A stretch of DNA of 64,000 bases from Chromatocurvus sp964613795. GTDB lineage: Bacteria; Pseudomonadota; Gammaproteobacteria; Pseudomonadales; Halieaceae. The position numbers were made by a program, and so were the translations under genes. Where the stretch lies: assembly GCA_964613795.1 (NCBI GenBank), contig CAZTJR010000008.1, positions 1 to 64,000 on the forward strand, read 5' to 3'. Each line of letters starts with the position of its first letter. Positions within the stretch are counted from its first letter, which is position 1. The notes under the pieces were generated by a model that saw only the letters and a list, made by a program, of their open reading frames with translations, was not told the origin of the DNA and ran no database searches. Of the stretch, positions 52,615-60,842 are shown piece by piece.

Positions 52615-54411
52615 TTATACCGCAAACAAGGCCTCGGGCATGTCCATGAGGTTGCCGGCGCCGGACAGAAGGGCCTGGCGGTGCGCCTGTGCCCTGGGTA
52701 GAAGCCGGTCGAAGTAGAAACTCGCGGTCATCAGTTTGGCATCGTAAAAGGCAGTGTCGCCCTCGCCCGCCTCGATTTTCGCCCTCGCTACCACGGCCAT
52801 GCGTGCCCAGAAGTAGGCCAGGCTGACATAACCGCTGTACATCAGATAATCCACGGCCGCGGCACCGGCCTCGTCGGGGTTCTGCATCGCCTTCTCGCCG
52901 ATCTGCAGTGACATGTCCAGCCACTCATCCTTGTAGGCGGCCAGCGGCCTGATATAGCGGGCGTCCGCCTCCTCGGAGTTGGCCTGGCAGAAGTCATCGA
53001 CCACCTGCGTGAAACCCATCAGCAGCTTGCCGCCGGACCCGAGCACCTTGCGGCCGATCAGGTCCAGCGCCTGAATGCCCGTGGTGCCTTCATACAGCAT
53101 GGCAATGCGGGCATCGCGAACAATCTGCTCCATGCCCCACTCGCGAATGAATCCATGCCCACCGTAAATCTGCACGCCATGGTTCGCGGCCTCGTAGCCC
53201 ACCTCGGTGACAAAGGCCTTGGCAATCGGCGTTAGCAGCGCCATGAGATCATCTGCCGCCTTGACCCGATCGGCATCATCGGACCGGTCGACGATGTCGC
53301 CGAGCTGTGCGAGGTAGTACAGCATCGCGCGGCTGCCCTCGGCGAAGGCTTTCTGCGTCAGCAGCATGCGGCGCACGTCCGGGTGAACGATGATGGGGTC
53401 AGCAGGCCCCTGCGGATTCTTCGCGCCCGTAAGACTGCGCATGGCGAGGCGCTCGCGCGCGTATTCCAGTGCGCCCTGATAGGACAGCTCCGCGTGGGCG
53501 AGACCCTGAATAGCGGTGCCGATGCGCGCCGTATTCATAAAGGTGAACATGAGATTGAGGCCCCGATGGGGCTCACCGATCAGGTAGCCGCGGGCACCAT
53601 CAAAGTTCATGACGCAGGTTGCCGAGGCCTTGATCCCCATCTTCTTCTCAATTGAGGCGCAGTGCACGGCGTTGCGTTCGCCGGCCACGCCATCCTCATC
53701 GACGTTGAATTTCGGGACCACAAAGAGGGAGATGCCCTTGGTGCCCTCGGGGGCGTCTGGCAGTCGCGCCAGGACGATATGAACTATGTTGCCCGCCATA
53801 TCGTGATCACCGGCGGAAATGAAGATCTTGGTGCCGGTAATGGCATAGCTGCCGTCCGCCTGTGGCTCAGCCCGGGTGCGCAGCAGACCGAGATCGGAGC
53901 CACACTGGGACTCCGTGAGACACATTGTACCCGTCCATTCACCGGCGACCAGCTTCGGCAGATAGCGCGACTTTTGCTCATCGCTGCCGTGAGCCTCCAG
54001 GGTCTTGATGCAGCCGTGCGAAAGACCGGGATACATCAGCCAGGACCAGTTGGCGGTGCCGATCATTTCATTAACGGCGATGCCGAGCAGGCTCGGCATG
54101 CCCTGGCCGCCGAACTCCGGCGCCGCCGACAGCGCCGGCCAGCCATTGTCGACAAACTGGCGATAGGCCTCGGGGAATCCGGCCGGGGTTTTCACGCCGT
54201 CCTCGGACCACTGGCAGCCTTCCTCATCGCCAGACTGATTGAGAGGAGACAGAACATTTTCGGCAAATTTCGCGCCTTCCTCGATGATTGCCGTCATCAG
54301 GTCGGAGGTCGCCTCCTCGTAACCGCGCAGGCCGGCATACACCGCTTCGCTGTCGAGAACATCGTTGAGCACGAACTGCATGTCGCGCTGGGGGGCTTTG
54401 TACTGGGGCAT
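52615..54411 (-). CDS. Acyl-CoA dehydrogenase, DmdC/FadE-like long form
   Basis: 598 residues. N-terminal, middle and C-terminal acyl-CoA dehydrogenase domains are present, plus an extra C-terminal domain typical of the ~600-residue group that includes 3-methylmercaptopropionyl-CoA dehydrogenase. Seen: 'MCLTESQCGSDLG' (FAD/substrate contact) and 'MLYEGTTGIQALDLIGRK', where the Glu is the likely catalytic base. AGGAG precedes the ATG. The substrate chain length is not readable; DMSP-derived substrates are one option. Confidence 0.92.
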   Translation of the reverse strand: MPQYKAPQRDMQFVLNDVLDSEAVYAGLRGYEEATSDLMTAIIEEGAKFAENVLSPLNQSGDEEGCQWSEDGVKTPAGFPEAYRQFVDNGWPALSAAPEFGGQGMPSLLGIAVNEMIGTANWSWLMYPGLSHGCIKTLEAHGSDEQKSRYLPKLVAGEWTGTMCLTESQCGSDLGLLRTRAEPQADGSYAITGTKIFISAGDHDMAGNIVHIVLARLPDAPEGTKGISLFVVPKFNVDEDGVAGERNAVHCASIEKKMGIKASATCVMNFDGARGYLIGEPHRGLNLMFTFMNTARIGTAIQGLAHAELSYQGALEYARERLAMRSLTGAKNPQGPADPIIVHPDVRRMLLTQKAFAEGSRAMLYYLAQLGDIVDRSDDADRVKAADDLMALLTPIAKAFVTEVGYEAANHGVQIYGGHGFIREWGMEQIVRDARIAMLYEGTTGIQALDLIGRKVLGSGGKLLMGFTQVVDDFCQANSEEADARYIRPLAAYKDEWLDMSLQIGEKAMQNPDEAGAAAVDYLMYSGYVSLAYFWARMAVVARAKIEAGEGDTAFYDAKLMTASFYFDRLLPRAQAHRQALLSGAGNLMDMPEALFAV

Positions 54412-54563
54412 GATTATCTCCTGCGATCGCCGGATGAGACGGCATGTGTTCGGTGTTTACATTGGCGCGAAGTATAGCGCAAAAACCGCAGACGGCAAGG
54501 TATGACGGGGCATCCCGGCTGATGCCAGCGGGAGAGCGTGGAAAGTAAGCGCTGGCTGACGCG

Positions 54564-55610
54564 CTAGGCTTCGTAGAACAGGGCGCCCCGGGCAGAGGCC
54601 GGCAGGCTGTCCGGCGACGCCGCGCGCATGCCAAGACGCTTGAGGAGCGCCATGTCTGCGTTCGAGGCGGGATTGGGCGTGGTCAGCAGGCGATCCCCGT
54701 AGAAAATAGAGTTGGCGCCCGCCAGGAAAGCCAGCGCCTGCAGCTCGTCGCTCATCCCCTCGCGTCCCGCCGACAGGCGCACACAGGAAGCCGGCATGAG
54801 GATGCGGGCCACGGCCACCGTGCGCACGAACGCCAGCGGATCGAGATCGTCCTCATCGCCAAGCGGCGTCCCCGCCACGCGCACCAGCAGGTTGATCGGT
54901 ACGCTTTCCGGATGCACCCGCAGATTCGCCAGCTCCTGCAGCAGACCGACGCGATCGCGCTGTGTCTCGCCCATGCCGACAATGCCGCCGCAGCAGACTT
55001 TCATGCCGGCTTCACGCACGCGGGCCAGGGTGTCCAGGCGACCCTGATAGGTGCGTGTGGTGATGATCTCGCCGTAATGCTCGGGCGAGGTGTCGAGATT
55101 GTGGTTGTAGTAGTCAAGACCCGCCTGTGCGAGACGCTCTGCCTGGTGCTGTGTGAGCATGCCAAGGGTCATGCAGCTCTCAAGGCCCAGCGCCTTGACG
55201 CCTTCGATCATGGCCACCAGCTGCGGCAGGTCCCGGTCCCTGGGTGAGCGCCAGGCGGCACCCATGCAGAAGCGGCTGGCACCGGCCGCCTTTGCGGCCG
55301 CCGCCTCCGCGAGCACGGCATCGACATCCATCAGCGGCTCGACCTCGAGGCCCGTGTCAAAGCGGCTGCTCTGCGGGCAGTAAGCACAATCTTCTGGACA
55401 GGCCCCGGTTTTGATGGAAAGCAGCGTGCTCACCTGCACTGCATTGGGGTCAAAATAGGCGCGATGTACCGATTGCGCCGCAAACAGCAGGTCCATAAAA
55501 GGACGTTCGAACAAGGCCTGAATCTCGTGCCGGGTCCAGTCATGTCGCGTCGACGGCGGAGCGCTGGCGGCGATGCCGGTGGCAGAGTCAGTGGGCGCGG
55601 CAACGGTCAT
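54564..55610 (-). CDS. bioB: Biotin synthase
   Basis: 348 residues. A radical SAM enzyme that inserts sulfur into dethiobiotin. 'CPEDCAYCPQSSRF' carries the CxxxCxxC cluster ligands; 'YYNHNLDTSPEHYGEI' and 'GGIVGMGETQRDRVGLLQEL' are BioB signatures. The ATG at 55610 follows GGAGGA; the longer frame is not used. A sigma-70 promoter and a BirA-like operator lie directly upstream. No other bio genes are downstream in the window. Confidence 0.97.
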   Translation of the reverse strand: MTVAAPTDSATGIAASAPPSTRHDWTRHEIQALFERPFMDLLFAAQSVHRAYFDPNAVQVSTLLSIKTGACPEDCAYCPQSSRFDTGLEVEPLMDVDAVLAEAAAAKAAGASRFCMGAAWRSPRDRDLPQLVAMIEGVKALGLESCMTLGMLTQHQAERLAQAGLDYYNHNLDTSPEHYGEIITTRTYQGRLDTLARVREAGMKVCCGGIVGMGETQRDRVGLLQELANLRVHPESVPINLLVRVAGTPLGDEDDLDPLAFVRTVAVARILMPASCVRLSAGREGMSDELQALAFLAGANSIFYGDRLLTTPNPASNADMALLKRLGMRAASPDSLPASARGALFYEA

Positions 55611-55638
55611 GTGTAATCCTCCGATGAAAGCCCGCAGA

Positions 55639-55666
55639 ATATTAAACGCGGCCGCGAGCCTGTCAA
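55639..55666 (-). promoter_or_regulatory. bioB sigma-70 promoter
   Basis: On the minus strand, TTGACA (55666-55661) and TAATAT (55644-55639) are separated by 16 bp. The upstream hexamer is perfect and the downstream one matches at 5 of 6. The promoter ends 28 bp before the bioB ATG. Confidence 0.75.
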
Positions 55667-55691
55667 CCTTATGACAAAAAAAAGTTAACAT
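55660..55691. promoter_or_regulatory. Putative BirA operator between bioB and comF
   Basis: CTGTCAACC (55660-55668) and AGTTAACAT (55683-55691) match the BirA half-sites TTGTAAACC and GGTTTACAA at 7 and 6 of 9, with a 14-bp spacer. The left half overlaps the -35 of bioB, as expected for biotin repression. The right half overlaps the first codon of comF, which argues for caution. A BirA with a DNA-binding domain must exist elsewhere in the genome for this to work. Confidence 0.5.
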
Positions 55692-56415
55692 GCTAGGCCG
55701 CGCTCTGCTCAATGGCCTGTTCCCAGCAAGCTGTCAGCTGTGTACACAGGTGGTGGAGCGCGACATTCACCTCTGTCGCTACTGCGAGCGGGCACTAAGC
55801 CACAATCAAAGTCCCTGCGCCTGCTGCGCTCTGCCCCTGCGTGACCCCTACGCGGAGGAGAACCTGTGCATTGCCTGCCAAGAGGCCAGCTTCGATTTTG
55901 ACCGCGTGGTCGCGCCGTTCCTGTACGACGCCGCGCTGGCCCAGCTCATCGGCCGCTGGAAATATGCCGGTGAGCATCGTCTGACGCCGCTGCTTGGAGA
56001 CCTATGGCTGTCCCGCGCCTGTCCGGGACCACTGCCCGACCTGCTGGTGCCGGTGCCGCTGCACTGGCGCCGCCGGCTACAGCGGGGATTCAACCAGGCA
56101 GAGCTTCTGGCACGTCACCTGGTCGTGCGCCACCCGCAACTGCAGACAGCACAGCTGCGAGCGGGGCTGCTGACGCGTCAGCGCGCGGCGCAGGTCCAGG
56201 CGGGTCTCGGCGCCAGCGGGCGCGGCGAGAATGCCAGCGGCGCCTTTACTCTCAATGGGAGCTGTGACAACCTCCATATCGCGTTAGTTGACGATGTATG
56301 CACAACCGGGGCGACTGCCGATGCGGCGTCCAGATTGCTGCGCGCCGGTGGAGCCCGCGTGGTCGATGTCTGGTGCCTGGCGCGCACTCCGGGGCCCATC
56401 CCGGGCATCGGGTAA
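55690..56415 (+). CDS. comF: ComF-family phosphoribosyltransferase-like protein
   Basis: 241 residues. An N-terminal zinc finger has four CxxC-type pairs ('CQLCTQVV', 'LCRYCERA', 'CACCALPL', 'LCIACQEA'). The PRTase fold contains the PRPP motif 'IALVDDVCTTGATAD'. ComF/GntX proteins are linked to DNA uptake in some bacteria; the enzymatic role is uncertain. It is divergent from bioB, as in many gammaproteobacteria. Confidence 0.93.
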   Translation: MLGRALLNGLFPASCQLCTQVVERDIHLCRYCERALSHNQSPCACCALPLRDPYAEENLCIACQEASFDFDRVVAPFLYDAALAQLIGRWKYAGEHRLTPLLGDLWLSRACPGPLPDLLVPVPLHWRRRLQRGFNQAELLARHLVVRHPQLQTAQLRAGLLTRQRAAQVQAGLGASGRGENASGAFTLNGSCDNLHIALVDDVCTTGATADAASRLLRAGGARVVDVWCLARTPGPIPGIG

Positions 56416-56439
56416 CTCTCTCGACAACGCAGGTTTCGC

Positions 56440-57420
56440 ATGAACAGCCATCCCTATGACGCATTGACGCCGGATACAATCATTCAGGCCGTGGAATCCG
56501 CCGGCTATGACAGTGATGCCCGCCTGCTGGCCCTCAACAGCTATGAAAACCGCGTGTATCAGGTGGGCATCGAGGACGCGACGCCGGTCATCGCCAAATT
56601 CTACCGCCCCGAGCGCTGGCGGCGTGAACAGATCGAGGAAGAGCACCGTTTCTCTCGGGAACTGGCAGACGCCGATATCTCGGTGGTGGCGCCGATTGCC
56701 AACGACAATGGCGAAACCCTGCATGAATTCGAGGGTTTTCTGTTCGCCCTGTTTCCCAGGCGCGGTGGCTATCCCCCCGAGCTGGATAACCTCGACAACC
56801 TGCTGGTGCTGGGCCGCACCATCGGACGCATTCATCGGGTAGGCGCCGCCCTTCCGTTCCAGCACCGGCCTGTCATGCATCCTCAGGAGATGCTGGTCGA
56901 GAACCGCGACTATCTGCTTGAGCGGTTTATCCCCGACTATCTCGGCAATGCCTATGCCACGCTTACCCGGGACCTGATCGATCGCATTCTGCCGCTGTGG
57001 GAGGATGTCGGGCCAGAGGATCTCATACGGACGCACGGCGACTGCCATGTGGGCAATATTCTCTGGCGGGATGACTGCGCGCACATTGTCGACCTGGACG
57101 ACTGCTGCATGGCGCCCGCCATCCAGGACCTGTGGATGATGCTCAGCGGCGAGCGCCACGAACGCCAGCTGCAGCTGGCGGAGATTGTTGCCGGCTACGA
57201 CGAGTTCGGCAATTTCGAGCCCAGGCAGCTGCGCTGGCTGGAAGCCCTGCGCACTATGCGCATTGTTCGCTATGCGGCATGGCTGGCGCGGCGCTGGAGC
57301 GACCCGGCATTTCCGCGGAGTTTTCCCTGGTTCAATACCGAGCGCTACTGGGCTGACCACGTGCTCGAACTGCGCGAGCAGCTTGGCGCGCTGGACGAGC
57401 CGCCACTGCAGCTGCTCTGA
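56440..57420 (+). CDS. srkA: Stress response Ser/Thr kinase (YihE-like)
   Basis: 326 residues of the APH-type kinase fold. Motifs: 'RTHGDCHVGNILW' (catalytic loop with Asp), 'IVDLDDCCMAPAIQDLW' (metal-binding Asp) and 'VIAKFYRPERW' (ATP Lys). E. coli SrkA (YihE) counteracts Cpx-linked and MazEF-type stress death. The gap to comF is 24 bp on the same strand. Confidence 0.94.
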   Translation: MNSHPYDALTPDTIIQAVESAGYDSDARLLALNSYENRVYQVGIEDATPVIAKFYRPERWRREQIEEEHRFSRELADADISVVAPIANDNGETLHEFEGFLFALFPRRGGYPPELDNLDNLLVLGRTIGRIHRVGAALPFQHRPVMHPQEMLVENRDYLLERFIPDYLGNAYATLTRDLIDRILPLWEDVGPEDLIRTHGDCHVGNILWRDDCAHIVDLDDCCMAPAIQDLWMMLSGERHERQLQLAEIVAGYDEFGNFEPRQLRWLEALRTMRIVRYAAWLARRWSDPAFPRSFPWFNTERYWADHVLELREQLGALDEPPLQLL

Positions 57421-57429
57421 CCCGGCAGA

Positions 57430-58155
57430 TCACCGCATGCGTGATCGCGGATAGACCACCGAGACAAGCCAGCGCAGCAGGGAGTTGTGTGCCAGCACCT
57501 CGCGATCCACCGCATCGAAAAACGCCGCCATGCCTTGTGGGTCCGCAAAGTAGTCCATGCGCGTCCGCAGGGCCCGCTCCGGATCCAGCGCCCGGATCAC
57601 CCGTGCCGGGTTGCCGGCCACAATCACGTTGGCCGGGACATCGCGGGCCACCACCGAGCGCGCGCCAATCACCGAGTTGTCGCCAATGGTGACGCCCTTG
57701 AGCACCGTTGCGTGGTCGCCAAGCCAGACATTGCGGCCAAGTCGCACCGGCGTCACGCGTTGGTCGCGCTCCGTTCGATCGTAAATGCCGTGCCAGTCAG
57801 AGTCGGTGATATAACTGCCATTAGCCAGCATACTGCCGTCACCGATCACGATCTCATCGCTGGCGCTGACGCGACTGCCGGGACTCATCAGCACGCAGTC
57901 GCCGATCTGCACTCGCCCCGCGCCGGGTTCACGCCCCCAGACGCCGATCTCAACCCGGTGCATCGGCTCCGCGATGGCGGTAAAGCAGGCGCCAATATGG
58001 ATGTTTGGCCCGGAAATATTCACATACCAGGGCTTCATGAACGTCGCGTGGTCCCCCAGCGAGGCGCACTCCGGACGCAGGAAATAATCGCTGTAGGCAT
58101 CGCGCAAGCGCAGGTAGGCTTTCTTGACCCAGTAGGGTCGCAGGTCGTCTCGCAT
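57430..58155 (-). CDS. Left-handed beta-helix acyltransferase
   Basis: 241 residues. The middle holds hexapeptide repeats of a LbH acyltransferase ('VQIGDCVLMSPGSRVSASDE', 'NVWLGDHATVLKGVTIGDNS', 'VIGARSVVARDVPANVIVAG'). The C-terminal 'GNPARVIRAL' is typical of this class. The acceptor is not known; such enzymes modify sugars or nucleotides. The start at 58155 is the first Met after the divergent neighbour's region; the frame extends to 58233 and the two genes start 82 bp apart head to head. Confidence 0.87.
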   Translation of the reverse strand: MRDDLRPYWVKKAYLRLRDAYSDYFLRPECASLGDHATFMKPWYVNISGPNIHIGACFTAIAEPMHRVEIGVWGREPGAGRVQIGDCVLMSPGSRVSASDEIVIGDGSMLANGSYITDSDWHGIYDRTERDQRVTPVRLGRNVWLGDHATVLKGVTIGDNSVIGARSVVARDVPANVIVAGNPARVIRALDPERALRTRMDYFADPQGMAAFFDAVDREVLAHNSLLRWLVSVVYPRSRMR

Positions 58156-58236
58156 ACCGCTATGATCCCCCGTCGCGAGCACGGCAACAAGCCCGACGCA
58201 GCGTGCCTCCATGTCGCAGCGCAGGAAGTCCACCCC

Positions 58237-58896
58237 ATGCAGGCCAACTCACGCCCGGTCAGCAGCCGTCAGCAGCAGGTGCACCGCGATCTGCCGCGGC
58301 TGGTGAGACGCCACCTTGCAAGCCATTGGCAGCGTCCGCCGCGCAGCCTGACAGCAGATGTGCGCGACACTCTGGCCGAGGCACTGGCGCAGGACCGGCC
58401 CCTGGTGCTTGACTCCTTCTGCGGTACCGGCCACAGCACCCGCCTGCTGGCGCGGGACCACCCGGACTGCACTGTGATCGGCGTGGACAAATCCACCGCT
58501 CGCCTGTCGCGCCACGGCGAGCGCGATGGCGACAATTACTGGCTGCTGCGGGCGCAGTGCGAAGAGGTGTGGGCCTGGCTCGCCGGTCAAGGTGCGCAGT
58601 TACAGGCCCACTATCTGCTCTACCCCAACCCCTGGCCAAAGCCTGCACAGCTCAAGCGGCGGGTGCACGGGCATCCCGGATTTCCCCTGCTGGTGAAGCT
58701 GGGGGGCCAACTGGAGCTGCGCTGCAACTGGCAGATTTATGCCGAGGAATTCGGCGTTGCACTCGCTATCGCCGGACAGCAGCCGGCTGTCGCCGTGATC
58801 AACGACCGTGAGCCACTGAGTCTGTTCGAGCGCAAGTACCGCGACAGCGGCCACACGCTGTGGTGCTGCACGGCTCGAGTGACCTGTCACGGCTAA
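58237..58896 (+). CDS. TrmB-like SAM-dependent methyltransferase
   Basis: 219 residues. SAM motif I 'VLDSFCGTGHSTRLLA', 'VIGVDKSTARL' and the TrmB-like catalytic segment 'LLYPNPWPKPAQLKRR' point to the tRNA (guanine-46-N7) methyltransferase family; 'LFERKYRDSGHTLW' resembles the TrmB C-terminus. It may be a second TrmB-like copy or a different N7-type enzyme. The ATG at 58237 follows AGGAAG. The much longer open frame upstream is antisense to the acyltransferase and not coding. Confidence 0.84.
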   Translation: MQANSRPVSSRQQQVHRDLPRLVRRHLASHWQRPPRSLTADVRDTLAEALAQDRPLVLDSFCGTGHSTRLLARDHPDCTVIGVDKSTARLSRHGERDGDNYWLLRAQCEEVWAWLAGQGAQLQAHYLLYPNPWPKPAQLKRRVHGHPGFPLLVKLGGQLELRCNWQIYAEEFGVALAIAGQQPAVAVINDREPLSLFERKYRDSGHTLWCCTARVTCHG

Positions 58897-58931
58897 TGGG
58901 TTACAGTCGCCGCCTAGCAGGAGGTCCGCCC

Positions 58932-59723
58932 ATGCCCGAACAGAACAATGATCCCGTCTGGCAGCGTATTCTTGAAGAGACCGCGTCCCATGCGGCGGAG
59001 GAGGCCATCCTCGCGAGCTACCTGCACGCGACCATACTCAATCACCGGTACCTGGAGCAGGCGCTCAGCTTTCACCTCGCCAACCAGCTGGACAGCCCGA
59101 CCCTGTCTTCCCTGCTGCTGCGCGACGTCATGCTCGACGCCTTTCGCAGCGACCCGGACATTCTCAAGGCCGTACGCGCCGATCTTCTCGCCGTGCTCGA
59201 TCGCGACTCGGCCTGCAGTGAGCTCTACGTTCCTTTTCTCTACTACAAGGGATTCCATGCGCTGGAGGTCCACCGGGTATCGCACTGGCTGTGGAACCAG
59301 GGACGCAGATCCCTGGCGCTGTTCTTCCAGAACCGCATGAGCTCAAAGTTTGCTGTGGATATCCATCCCGCCGCCCGTCTCGGGCGCGGCATTATGCTGG
59401 ATCACGCCACGGGACTGGTCATCGGTGAGACCACGGTGGTGGGCAACAACGTGTCTATCCTGCAGTCGGTGACCCTTGGCGGTACCGGCAAGGAAGAGGG
59501 CGATCGCCACCCGAAAATCAGCGACGGCGTCCTGATCAGCGCCGGCGCGAAGATTCTGGGGAATATCTGTATTGGCGAGGGTGCCAAGATCGGCGCCGGC
59601 AGCGTTGTGCTGCAGCCGGTGCCGCCGCATACCACCGCCGCGGGCGTACCGGCAAAAATCGTCGGCCGGCCCGAGTGTGACCAGCCGGCACTGATGATGG
59701 ACCACGGGTTTATCTGCGAATAA
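58932..59723 (+). CDS. cysE: Serine O-acetyltransferase
   Basis: 263 residues. The first step of cysteine synthesis: acetyl-CoA plus serine to O-acetylserine. It has an N-terminal helical SATase domain and a C-terminal hexapeptide helix with 'HPAARLGRGIMLDHATG', 'VVGNNVSILQSVTLGGTGKE' and 'DRHPKI'. The ATG at 58932 follows AGGAGG. It is 35 bp downstream of the TrmB-like gene. Confidence 0.96.
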   Translation: MPEQNNDPVWQRILEETASHAAEEAILASYLHATILNHRYLEQALSFHLANQLDSPTLSSLLLRDVMLDAFRSDPDILKAVRADLLAVLDRDSACSELYVPFLYYKGFHALEVHRVSHWLWNQGRRSLALFFQNRMSSKFAVDIHPAARLGRGIMLDHATGLVIGETTVVGNNVSILQSVTLGGTGKEEGDRHPKISDGVLISAGAKILGNICIGEGAKIGAGSVVLQPVPPHTTAAGVPAKIVGRPECDQPALMMDHGFICE

Positions 59724-59731
59724 GCGCGTTA

Positions 59732-59745
59732 CCGGCAGCTGCCGG
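59732..59745. terminator. CCGGCAG/CTGCCGG palindrome between cysE and hemE
   Basis: A perfect 14-bp palindrome sits in the 40-bp gap between the convergent genes. It has no loop and no T-run, so it is a weak terminator candidate only. Confidence 0.3.
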
Positions 59746-59763
59746 GCATTGCAGACCCCCGTC

Positions 59764-60834
59764 TCAGTCGTCGACGTGATACTGCGGCGACAGCTCCTGC
59801 ACCGCGTCGACAAACGCTGTCACGTGATCCGGGTTGACACCCGGAGTGATACCGTGACCGAGGTTGAACACATGGCCGGGGCCGTGACCGTAACCCTCCA
59901 GAATACTCGCCACCTCCTCGCGTATGCGCGCCGGCGAGGCAAACAGCATGGACGGATCCATATTGCCCTGCAGGGCGACCCGGTCACCTATCGCTGCGCG
60001 GGCGCTGGCGATATCGGTGGTCCAGTCAATGCCCACGGCCTGGGCGCCGCAGTCGGCGATGGCGGGCAGCCACTGTCCACCGCCCTTGGTAAAGACCACG
60101 GCCGGCACCCGGCGCCCATCGACTTCACTGGGCAGGCGCGAAATGATGCGCTGCATGTACTTGAGTGAGAACTCCTTGTAGGCCGCAGCACTCAACGCAC
60201 CGCCCCAGGTATCGAAGATCTGCACGGCCTGGGCGCCGGCATCGATCTGCGCGCACAGGTAATCCGCAACCGCGTCCGCCAGCAGTGACAGCAGCTTGTG
60301 CATGAGCTCAGGCTGATCGTAGGCCATGGCCTTGACCCGCGCATGGTCCTTCGAGCCGCCGCCCTCTACCATGTAGGTGGCGAGCGTCCAGGGGCTGCCG
60401 GAAAAACCGATCAGCGGCACGGAACCGTTGAGTTCGCGGCGAATGGTGCGCACGGCGTTCATGACGTAACCGAGATCGTCCTCGGCCTTTATCGTGTTCA
60501 GTGCGGCGAGATCCGCCTCACTGCGTACAGTCTTGCGAAAGCGCGGGCCTTCGCCGGTTTCGAAGTACAGTCCCAGACCCAGGGCATCCGGCACCGTGAG
60601 AATGTCCGAAAACAGGATCGCAGCATCCATGGGATAACGACGCAGCGGCTGCAGCGTGACCTCGCAGGCCAGTTCGGCATTCTTGCACAGATCCAGAAAT
60701 GAGCCCGCCTGCTCGCGGGTCGCCCGATACTCGGGCAGGTAACGCCCCGCCTGCCGCATCATCCAGATGGGCGTACGGTCAACGCTCTGGCGCATGAGCG
60801 CGCGCAGGAAACGGTCGTTCTTCAGTTCAGTCAT
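59764..60834 (-). CDS. hemE: Uroporphyrinogen decarboxylase
   Basis: 356 residues, the normal length for HemE, which converts uroporphyrinogen III to coproporphyrinogen III in heme synthesis. 'RTPIWMMRQAGRYLPEY' is the first family signature and 'GFSGSPWTLATYMVEGGGSK' the second. The ATG follows AGGGA. It is 8 bp downstream of gltD on the same strand, probably in one transcript with gltBD. Confidence 0.97.
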   Translation of the reverse strand: MTELKNDRFLRALMRQSVDRTPIWMMRQAGRYLPEYRATREQAGSFLDLCKNAELACEVTLQPLRRYPMDAAILFSDILTVPDALGLGLYFETGEGPRFRKTVRSEADLAALNTIKAEDDLGYVMNAVRTIRRELNGSVPLIGFSGSPWTLATYMVEGGGSKDHARVKAMAYDQPELMHKLLSLLADAVADYLCAQIDAGAQAVQIFDTWGGALSAAAYKEFSLKYMQRIISRLPSEVDGRRVPAVVFTKGGGQWLPAIADCGAQAVGIDWTTDIASARAAIGDRVALQGNMDPSMLFASPARIREEVASILEGYGHGPGHVFNLGHGITPGVNPDHVTAFVDAVQELSPQYHVDD

Positions 60835-60842
60835 GTAAATCC

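Noticed and set aside
56284..57360. 358-residue minus-strand open frame
   Set aside because: Antisense to srkA; no family features.
57487..58236. 250-residue N-terminal extension of the TrmB-like gene
   Set aside because: This part is antisense to the acyltransferase; the true ATG at 58237 has AGGAAG upstream.
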